This document shows, in pieces, positions 1 to 7,109 of a DNA stretch of 7,109 bases (positions within the stretch are counted from its first letter, which is position 1; the number at the start of each line of letters is the position of its first letter). This DNA comes from Gemmatimonadota bacterium. Lineage in GTDB: Bacteria > Gemmatimonadota > Gemmatimonadetes > Longimicrobiales > Longimicrobiaceae. The position numbers and the translations under genes were made by a program. A model generated the notes under the pieces. That model worked only from the letters and a program-made list of their open reading frames with translations, was not told where the DNA came from and did not search any database. The stretch covers positions 1-7,109 of the forward strand of contig JAFAYN010000408.1 in assembly GCA_019240375.1 (NCBI GenBank), in the 5' to 3' direction.

Positions 1-113
1 ATCAGCAGCGCCAGCAGCTCGCGCGGGGAAAGCGCGCGGGGTCCCAGCGCCTCCAGCCGCTCCCGCGGACGCTCGTCCGTGGGCCACTCCTTGATGGTGT
101 AGTTGGATGCCAT
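1..113 (-). CDS. radC: RadC family protein, N-terminal fragment (cut by window edge)
   Basis: Thirty-seven codons plus two bases are visible, reading leftwards from an ATG at 113-111. The peptide contains YTIKEWPTDERPRERLEALG, followed by ALSPRELLALL. This matches the conserved start of RadC (UPF0758) proteins, which begin with a Y-x-I-K-x-x-P-x-x-E-R-P-R-E-R-L segment leading into a helix-hairpin-helix region. The JAMM/MPN metal-binding domain that would confirm the family lies outside the window. RadC was named for DNA repair, but its biochemical role is unsettled. A GTG two codons upstream (119-117) is an alternative start, and neither start has a clear Shine-Dalgarno. The gene lies about 100 bp beyond the secA terminator, so it is probably transcribed separately. 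A possible -10 (TAGATT on the minus strand, about 185-190) has no convincing -35. The family call is fairly secure for so short a fragment; the start is less so. Confidence 0.8.
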   Translation of the reverse strand, partial: MASNYTIKEWPTDERPRERLEALGPRALSPRELLALL

Positions 114-219
114 CGCCACGAGGTGAATACACCGAAGGGAATCGCGGGATCGGCCCCGCGCACCACCCGTTTCCCGGGCCTCACAATCTATCGCGCGGGC
201 CGAAAAGTACCTAGGGGAC

Positions 220-254
220 AAAAACGGCGGCCACCCGATGAGGGGTGGCCGCCG
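220..254 (-). terminator. Intrinsic terminator of the secA transcription unit
   Basis: A perfect 12-bp inverted repeat (225-236 with 243-254) has a 6-nt loop (237-242). On the minus strand it is followed directly by five T residues (224-220). The stem is almost all G/C. The plus strand has no T-run on its far side, so it acts for minus-strand transcription only. It lies 149 nt past the secA stop codon and upstream of radC. Confidence 0.9.
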
Positions 255-403
255 AGCCGTCGTTCGCAACTTCGCAGAGGTGCCCCGCCGAAGAGAAATC
301 GTGCGAATCAAGGCGGGCGAGGAGGACGACCGAGACGTACTTCACGTACGTCGCAGGGAGTCCCCCGGAGCCCAACGCAGAGTCGCGCGATTTATCGAGG
401 CGA
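255..403 (-). other. Long structured 3' untranslated region of secA, possibly an RNA element
   Basis: No convincing gene is visible between the secA stop and its terminator. Reading on the minus strand, there is a 7-bp hairpin with a 5-nt loop (334-340 with 346-352). It is followed by a 6-bp stem (312-317 with 284-289). A 6-mer in the loop of that stem (302-307) is complementary to two downstream copies of its partner (271-276 and 263-268), which would allow a pseudoknot. A 44-codon open frame from a GTG at 345-343 crosses the terminator, ending with a TAG at 213-211, and is probably not a gene. The region could be a plain 3' UTR, a small RNA released from the secA message, or a dispersed intergenic repeat. 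I do not recognise it as any known RNA family. Confidence 0.35.
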
Positions 404-3636
<3,233 letters not shown>

Positions 3637-3643
<7 letters not shown>

Positions 3644-4239
3644 GGATCCTTGTCGCCTGATAGAATGGGGTCCCGATACAACCCTTCACGCAGCACGATC
3701 TCGCGCACCGCATCGGGAACCAGATAGCGTATCGACTCTCCGGCCGCGACCCGCCGGCGGATCTCCGTGGAGGAGATGTCCACCCGGGTCACCGGGACCG
3801 GGACCAGCGGGAGCTCCGTGTCCTCCCGGATCGCCCCCCCTCCGCGCGACACGACGCCGAGGCGGGCCAGCCGGACGATCTCCTCCGGCTCGTGCCACTG
3901 GGGAAGCTCCCGCACGTTGTCCGCACCGATCAGCAGGAAAAGCTCGGCCTCCGGGTAGCGCTCGCGCAGCGCGCGCAGCGTGTCCACCGTGTACGAGGGG
4001 CCGGCCCGGTGCAGTTCCAGCTCGTCCACCTCGAAGCGCTCGTCGCCGCGGACCGCCGCCCGGACCATCTCGGCCCGCAGCGAGGCCGGCGCCCGGACCC
4101 GGAAGCGCTTGAACGGGTGGACCGCGGAGGGGACGAGGAGGAGCCGGGTCAGCCCGAGCGCCGCGTACGCGTCCGACGCGACGATCAGGTGCCCGTGGTG
4201 CGGCGGATCGAAGGTCCCGCCGAAGAGCCCGATCCTCAC
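3637..4239 (-). CDS. nadD: Nicotinate-nucleotide adenylyltransferase
   Basis: NadD transfers AMP from ATP to nicotinate mononucleotide to give deamido-NAD in cytosolic NAD synthesis. The 200-residue protein is normal length. It begins with the nucleotidyltransferase signature GGTFDPPHHGH (residues 7-17). It also has PSYTVDTL (81-88), the LIGADN segment (103-108), LPQWH (112-116) and the ISSTEIR motif (155-161) near the C-terminus, all typical of NadD. The start is GTG (4239-4237), chosen because translation from it gives the canonical MRIGLFGGTFDP beginning; no strong Shine-Dalgarno precedes it. It begins 4 nt after the bamD stop and its last codons overlap the secA start by 7 nt, so it very likely shares a transcript with both and depends on coupled translation. 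All expected motifs are present and there is no sign of damage. Confidence 0.96.
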
Positions 4240-4243
4240 CCCG

Positions 4244-5017
4244 TCAGCCGGTCGGGTTCGACGCCACGGCGGGCTGCGGCTGCTGCAGCAGCGGGGACTT
4301 CGCCTCCGCGCTCTGCGGATAGTCCCGCACCAGCCGCGTGCGCGCCTCCTCCGCCTCCTCCTTGTACCCGATAGTCCGGTAGCTTTCCACCAGCCGGAGG
4401 AGCGCCGCCGGGGCCACGCTCGTCCTTGGGTACTGCTGCACGGTCTCGTTGAAGTAGATCACCGCCGCGTCGTACGCCCCGCGCTTCATGTAGAAGAGCC
4501 CGGTGTCGTACGACTTCTGGGCCAGCTTCTGCTGCAATTCCCCGACCCACCGCCCGGCGCGCTCCGCCTCCGGAGTCCCCGGGTAGTACGTGCCGATCGA
4601 CTCGCAGTGGGCGAGCGCGCCGGTGGTGTACTCCTGGTCGAGCTGCGGCTTGGGAGACAGGCGCATGTACGACTCGCAGATCTCGAAGCGCGCCGTCCGC
4701 TGGAGCGAGTCGGGCGGGCTCTCGTTGATCAGGCGGGTGAACTCGCCGGCCGCCAGGATGTACTCCTTGCGGGCCATGTGCGCGCGGCCCAGGGTCATCC
4801 GTGCGGACGGCGCGCGCGGGTCGCCCACGTGGGCGCGGAGGAACTCGTCGAGCAGCTGGATGGCGCGGCCGTTCTTGCCGGCGCGGTACGCCTCCATTGC
4901 CTGCTGGTACAGGGCGTCGGGCCCGAGCTGGGCGGGGCTGGCGTGGTGCGCGCACCCACCCAGCAGGAGGGTGCTCACCAGAGCGAGAGCGAAGCGTCTG
5001 AGCGGAAACGTAGTCAT
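4244..5017 (-). CDS. bamD: Outer-membrane protein assembly lipoprotein, BamD-like
   Basis: BamD is the essential helical-repeat lipoprotein of the BAM complex, which inserts beta-barrel proteins into the outer membrane from the periplasmic side. The 257-residue product (E. coli about 245) starts with a short basic N-terminus, a hydrophobic stretch (about 9-20) and a lipobox LGGC with Cys22, so it should be a lipidated outer-membrane protein. The rest is TPR-like helical repeats. The segment SPKPQLDQEYT (121-131) matches the conserved P-x-x-DQ-x-x-T region of BamD, and the spacing of repeats fits (FEICESYMRL before it, YYPGTPEAERA after it). The C-terminal tail (about 241-257) is Gln/Pro-rich and looks unstructured. 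The start ATG lacks a strong Shine-Dalgarno, and a small hairpin sits just upstream. A more general YfiO/TPR lipoprotein is the alternative, but the motif favours BamD. Confidence 0.88.
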   Translation of the reverse strand: MTTFPLRRFALALVSTLLLGGCAHHASPAQLGPDALYQQAMEAYRAGKNGRAIQLLDEFLRAHVGDPRAPSARMTLGRAHMARKEYILAAGEFTRLINESPPDSLQRTARFEICESYMRLSPKPQLDQEYTTGALAHCESIGTYYPGTPEAERAGRWVGELQQKLAQKSYDTGLFYMKRGAYDAAVIYFNETVQQYPRTSVAPAALLRLVESYRTIGYKEEAEEARTRLVRDYPQSAEAKSPLLQQPQPAVASNPTG

Positions 5018-5028
5018 GCCGCGTGTTA

Positions 5029-5044
5029 CCCCGCAGGTACGGGG
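5029..5044 (-). promoter_or_regulatory. Small hairpin in the bamD leader
   Basis: A 5-bp inverted repeat (5029-5033 with 5040-5044) with a 6-nt loop ends 11 nt before the bamD start codon on the minus strand. It includes the only G-rich run (GGGG) that could serve as a ribosome binding site, so folding could limit initiation. With only five pairs this may be chance in GC-rich DNA. The rest of the 105-bp gap to the TPR gene shows no terminator, so read-through from the TPR gene is expected. Confidence 0.3.
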
Positions 5045-5122
5045 GGTGTTTCAAGGAACGGCACGACGCCCGCCGGAAGGAGGATCCACCCGGCTGCGCC
5101 GCGGCATTGTCGAGGCCTGTCT

Positions 5123-5854
5123 TCAGTCGGCCCGGGGTACGTCTCGCCGACGCTGGAGCATCCCCAGGTACCCGCTCACCTGCGCGTTTCCCGGCTGCTG
5201 GGCCAGGCAGCGCTCCCACTCCGCCTGCGCGGCGTCGAGGTCGCCGGCCCGGTACAGCGCCAGCCCCAGGTTGGCGCGGGCCGCGGTGAAGGCGGGGTTC
5301 ATCTCCAGGATGGCGCGAAGCTCCTCCACCCCGTCCTCGGCGCGCCCCAGGTCGATCAGGGTCCGCGCCAGCTTGTTGCGGATGTCCAGGAAGCGCGGGC
5401 GGATCGCGCAGGCCCGTCGGTACTGCTCCTCGGCGTCCGCCAGGGAGCCGGCCTGCAGGTACAGGTCGCCCAGCTCGGCGTGCTGGTTCGCCAGCCGCGC
5501 CGCCACCGTGGAGGGGAAGCGCCCCCCGGAGCGGTCCTCGTCGGCGTCGGCCGCCCGCTGGAACGAGTCGCGGGCCTCGTCCAGGCGCCCCAGCTCGTTC
5601 AGGGTGATGGCGCGGTTGAGGTGGGCCTCGACGTAGTTGGGGTTGACCTCCACCGCCCGGTCGAACGCCTCCACCGCCGCTTCCGGCCGCCCGGTCAGGC
5701 TCAGGCAGAGCCCCATCAGGTTGTGGACGTCGGCGAACCGGGGCGCACGGCGGACCACCTCCTGGAAGTCCTCCAGCGCGGCCAGGTACGCGTTCCGGGC
5801 ATAAGCGTCCCGCCCGCGCGCGATCAACTGCTCCGTGGTCAGCTCGTGCGCCAT
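5123..5854 (-). CDS. Tetratricopeptide-repeat protein, probably cytoplasmic
   Basis: The 243-residue product is almost entirely TPR helix pairs. About six repeats can be picked out, at roughly residues 8-38, 42-75, 76-104, 119-153, 156-188 and 190-222. They show the usual pattern of G/A at the helix packing positions and A-x-x-x-[FY]-x-x-[AV] in the second helix (for example AVEAFDRAVEVNP and AEEQYRRACAIRP). There is no signal peptide, lipobox or membrane segment, so it should stay in the cytosol and act as a binding scaffold. No enzymatic domain is visible. The ATG start is supported by a strong ribosome binding site and a promoter at the right distance. It is the first gene of the run leading into bamD, nadD and secA, which hints at a link to envelope biogenesis, but no specific partner can be named. 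Confidence 0.85.
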   Translation of the reverse strand: MAHELTTEQLIARGRDAYARNAYLAALEDFQEVVRRAPRFADVHNLMGLCLSLTGRPEAAVEAFDRAVEVNPNYVEAHLNRAITLNELGRLDEARDSFQRAADADEDRSGGRFPSTVAARLANQHAELGDLYLQAGSLADAEEQYRRACAIRPRFLDIRNKLARTLIDLGRAEDGVEELRAILEMNPAFTAARANLGLALYRAGDLDAAQAEWERCLAQQPGNAQVSGYLGMLQRRRDVPRAD

Positions 5855-5863
5855 TCCTCCTCC
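5855..5863 (-). promoter_or_regulatory. Strong ribosome binding site of the TPR gene
   Basis: On the minus strand GGAGG (5863-5859) lies four bases before the ATG at 5854-5852, within the purine run GGAGGAGGA. It is the best Shine-Dalgarno in the window; most other genes here have weak ones. It fixes the start of the TPR gene. Confidence 0.75.
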
Positions 5864-5883
5864 GGAAAATAGGAATCCGGGAG

Positions 5884-5912
5884 AAGATAGACCCTCCCCC
5901 GGACGCGGGCAA
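5884..5912 (-). promoter_or_regulatory. Candidate housekeeping sigma-factor promoter for the TPR-bamD-nadD-secA unit
   Basis: On the minus strand TTGCCC (5912-5907) and TATCTT (5889-5884) are separated by exactly 17 bp; each matches the consensus at 4 of 6 positions. Transcription would begin near 5877, giving a leader of about 22 nt that contains the strong ribosome binding site. It lies just downstream of the cupin-gene terminator hairpin, which suits the start of a new unit. Confidence 0.55.
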
Positions 5913-5917
5913 GCGCG

Positions 5918-5935
5918 AAAGGGGGCCGAGCCCCC
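5918..5935 (-). terminator. Weak intrinsic terminator after the cupin gene
   Basis: A 6-bp all-G/C stem (5921-5926 with 5930-5935) with a 3-nt loop is followed on the minus strand by TTT (5920-5918). It begins 16 nt after the cupin stop codon. The T-run is short, so termination may be partial and some read-through into the TPR gene is possible. Confidence 0.55.
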
Positions 5936-5950
5936 GGACGGGACCGGCCG

Positions 5951-6310
5951 TCAGCTCCGTCCGTAGCGGTCTTCCAGGCGGATCACGTCGTCCAGCTCGG
6001 GGGTGCTCACCTCCAGGATGACCGCGTCCTCCAGCGCCTCGATCCGGTGCACGTCGCCGGGGCGAACGGTGATGCACTCCCCCGGCTCCATCTCGAAGTC
6101 GGCCCCGTTGAAGTGGTACAGGAGGCGGCCGGACTGGAGGTACATCGTTTCCTGCTTGCGCTCGTGCTTCTGGAGCGAGAGCGCGTGGCCCTTGGTGACC
6201 TCGAGGATCTTGCCGGCGTAGCGGTCCTCGTGGGCGTACCAGACCTCCCTCCCCCACGGCTTGTCGACGATCTTGGGAGCGGAAAGTACGGCGGGGCGGT
6301 TCTGAGGCAT
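5951..6310 (-). CDS. Single-domain cupin, phosphomannose isomerase type II-like
   Basis: This 119-residue protein is one cupin barrel. Near the N-terminus it has KPWGREVWYA (17-26), then the first cupin motif around LSLQKHERKQE (44-54), with Q47, H49 and E54 as likely metal ligands. The second motif is around PGDVHRIEA (84-92), with H88. It ends in a VSTPELDDVIRLEDRYGR segment (101-118). This arrangement is that of the isomerase domain found at the C-terminus of bifunctional mannose-1-phosphate guanylyltransferase/phosphomannose isomerase (ManC/AlgA type). Here that domain stands alone, without a nucleotidyltransferase half. Related single-domain cupins are usually annotated without a tested substrate, so sugar-phosphate isomerisation is only a possibility. 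It has its own promoter and a terminator, and is divergent from a polysaccharide export gene. The ribosome binding site before the ATG is weak. Confidence 0.85.
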   Translation of the reverse strand: MPQNRPAVLSAPKIVDKPWGREVWYAHEDRYAGKILEVTKGHALSLQKHERKQETMYLQSGRLLYHFNGADFEMEPGECITVRPGDVHRIEALEDAVILEVSTPELDDVIRLEDRYGRS

Positions 6311-6349
6311 GGTCCGAAGTGAAGCTCGAGTGATTCAGGAGAATCCATC

Positions 6350-6379
6350 ATTATCGCTGACGCGCGGAAGAGCCGTCAA
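6350..6379 (-). promoter_or_regulatory. Candidate strong promoter for the cupin gene
   Basis: On the minus strand TTGACG (6379-6374) and GATAAT (6355-6350) are 18 bp apart, each matching the housekeeping consensus at 5 of 6 positions. Predicted transcription would start near 6343, giving a leader of about 33 nt. This is the best consensus match in the window. Confidence 0.65.
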
Positions 6380-6401
6380 GCCGGAGCGGTCCTCTCCGGG
6401 G

Positions 6402-6429
6402 GTGACGAGCGGGGCCCGCGGGCCGTCAC
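6402..6429. promoter_or_regulatory. Inverted repeats between divergent promoters, possible operator
   Basis: GTGACG (6402-6407) is mirrored by CGTCAC (6424-6429), and between them is a perfect 12-bp palindrome (6413-6424, GGCCCGCGGGCC). The element sits between the -35 regions of the cupin promoter and the export-gene promoter. It could bind a regulator of both, but GC-rich DNA yields such palindromes by chance. No regulator gene is in view. Confidence 0.3.
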
Positions 6430-6448
6430 GTCCGTGCGGGGACGCTAC

Positions 6449-6477
6449 TTGTGTCCTTTCCGCGCCCGGGGTACAAT
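6449..6477 (+). promoter_or_regulatory. Candidate promoter for the polysaccharide export gene
   Basis: TTGTGT (6449-6454) and TACAAT (6472-6477) are separated by 17 bp. The -10 matches 5 of 6 positions and the -35 only 3 of 6. Transcription would start near 6484, leaving a leader of about 70 nt that contains a small CCGG-based hairpin (6483-6494). The weak -35 fits a promoter that might need an activator. Confidence 0.5.
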
Positions 6478-6554
6478 TCAGGCCGGCAAGCCGGATCAAC
6501 GACTTGACCCGCTCCGGGCCCTCCATCCTCCGGCCTCTTCCGCACGTGTACCCA

Positions 6555-7109
6555 ATGCTCCGCCTGCTCGTCGTCCTGATCGCCGCCCTGGGTCTCCTCG
6601 CGAGCCCCGCCCGGACCCAGCAGGCCGCCCCCGCGGGAACCGGCGGCGGGGTGACGCTCCGTCCGGGGGACCTCATCCGGGTCGCCGTCTGGCGGGAGGA
6701 GGACCTGAGCGGGGAGTTCCCCGTGAACGAGCGGGGGATCGTGGTGCTCCCGCTCCTGGGCGAGCGCGAGGTCACCGGGATCCCGATCGAGCGGCTGCGC
6801 GACGTGCTCCTGGAGGAGTACCGCAAGCAGCTCCGGAACCCCTCCATCCAGATCACCCCCCTGCGCCGGGTGGTGGTGCTCGGCGAGGTGGCGAAGCCGG
6901 GGCTCCAGGAGGTCGATCCCACGATCACGCTGGCAGGGGCCATCGCCCTGGCCGGCGGCCCCACCCCGCTCGGTGACATGCGGCGCATCCGGATCGTCCG
7001 GGAGGGCACGGTCCTGCAGGACCGCGCCGCGATGGAGACCAAGCTCAGCAGCATCGACATCCGGTCGGGCGACCAGATCTTCGTCGGGTCGCGGAGCTGG
7101 CTGGAGCGG
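6555..7109 (+). CDS. Polysaccharide biosynthesis/export protein (Wza-like), C-terminus cut by window edge
   Basis: One hundred and eighty-five codons are visible with no stop. The protein opens with a hydrophobic signal sequence (about residues 3-17, cleavage likely near 19-22). It continues with LRPGDLIRVAVWREEDLSGEFPV (35-57), LPLLGE (65-70) and a segment ending NPSIQI (95-100), which form the Poly_export domain of Wza/KpsD-type outer-membrane exporters. VVVLGEVAKPGLQEV (106-120) followed by TLAGAIALAGGPTPLGD (125-141) is a typical SLBB repeat. Such proteins form the periplasmic and outer-membrane channel for capsule or exopolysaccharide. Unlike E. coli Wza, no lipobox Cys is seen after the signal sequence. 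No Shine-Dalgarno precedes the ATG; an in-frame GTG at 6546 is an alternative start. It may be the first gene of an export locus lying to the right. Confidence 0.9.
   Translation, partial: MLRLLVVLIAALGLLASPARTQQAAPAGTGGGVTLRPGDLIRVAVWREEDLSGEFPVNERGIVVLPLLGEREVTGIPIERLRDVLLEEYRKQLRNPSIQITPLRRVVVLGEVAKPGLQEVDPTITLAGAIALAGGPTPLGDMRRIRIVREGTVLQDRAAMETKLSSIDIRSGDQIFVGSRSWLER

Noticed and set aside
143..160. A 6-bp hairpin upstream of radC as an attenuator or operator
   Set aside because: It is short, all G/C, and has no T-run or nearby competing structure. Chance occurrence is likely.
255..403. RNase P RNA, tmRNA or SRP RNA in the gap after secA
   Set aside because: I looked for their conserved core motifs as I know them and saw none on either strand, and the region is too short for RNase P RNA or tmRNA.
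5026..5054. A possible bamD promoter (TTGAAA with GGGTAA, 17-bp spacing, minus strand)
   Set aside because: The -10 is poor and the predicted start would fall at the bamD ATG, leaving almost no leader.
3980..5872. A 630-codon plus-strand frame
   Set aside because: It is antisense to nadD, bamD and the TPR gene, with Arg-rich low-complexity translation and no motifs.
4236..6257. A 673-codon minus-strand frame spanning bamD, the TPR gene and the cupin gene
   Set aside because: It is the out-of-frame shadow of three recognisable genes. Its translation is Gly/Arg/Pro-rich with no domain, and it crosses a promoter and a terminator.
6335..7060. A 241-codon minus-strand frame opposite the export gene
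   Set aside because: Its translation is Ser/Arg/Pro-rich with no domain, while the plus strand carries a clear Poly_export and SLBB protein. It also overlaps the cupin promoter.

Overview
The window is GC-rich chromosomal DNA, and almost all of it reads as housekeeping genes on the minus strand. The SecA has insert and motif features typical of the FCB superphylum (Bacteroidota, Gemmatimonadota and relatives). With the high GC, this points to a Gemmatimonadota-like bacterium, perhaps Longimicrobium-like. That placement is inference from protein signatures, not a database result. A BamD-type lipoprotein and a Wza-like export protein indicate a cell with an outer membrane.

Layout. At the left edge is the first 37 codons of radC (minus, cut by the window). 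Next is a 290-bp non-coding stretch with a strong intrinsic terminator for the secA transcript and about 150 nt of foldable sequence between the secA stop and that terminator. Going upstream on the minus strand come secA, nadD (7-nt overlap with secA), bamD (4-nt gap to nadD) and a TPR-repeat protein gene with its own promoter and strong ribosome binding site. A weak terminator hairpin separates this cluster from a small cupin gene. Beyond the cupin gene is a 244-bp divergent intergenic region with a good promoter on each side and an inverted repeat between them. The plus strand then starts a polysaccharide export protein (Wza/SLBB type), which runs off the right edge.

How the genes fit together. 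TPR-bamD-nadD-secA looks like one transcription unit ending at the terminator near 220-254. It joins protein export across the inner membrane (SecA), outer-membrane protein assembly (BamD) and NAD synthesis (NadD). The cupin resembles the C-terminal phosphomannose-isomerase-type domain, and it faces an exopolysaccharide export gene. Sugar-nucleotide or capsule metabolism is therefore a reasonable but unproven setting for it.

I found no mobile element, CRISPR array, tRNA, rRNA or obviously new system. The items most worth a second look are the structured region downstream of secA, the divergent promoter region with its palindrome, the stand-alone cupin beside the export gene, and the tight bamD-nadD-secA coupling.
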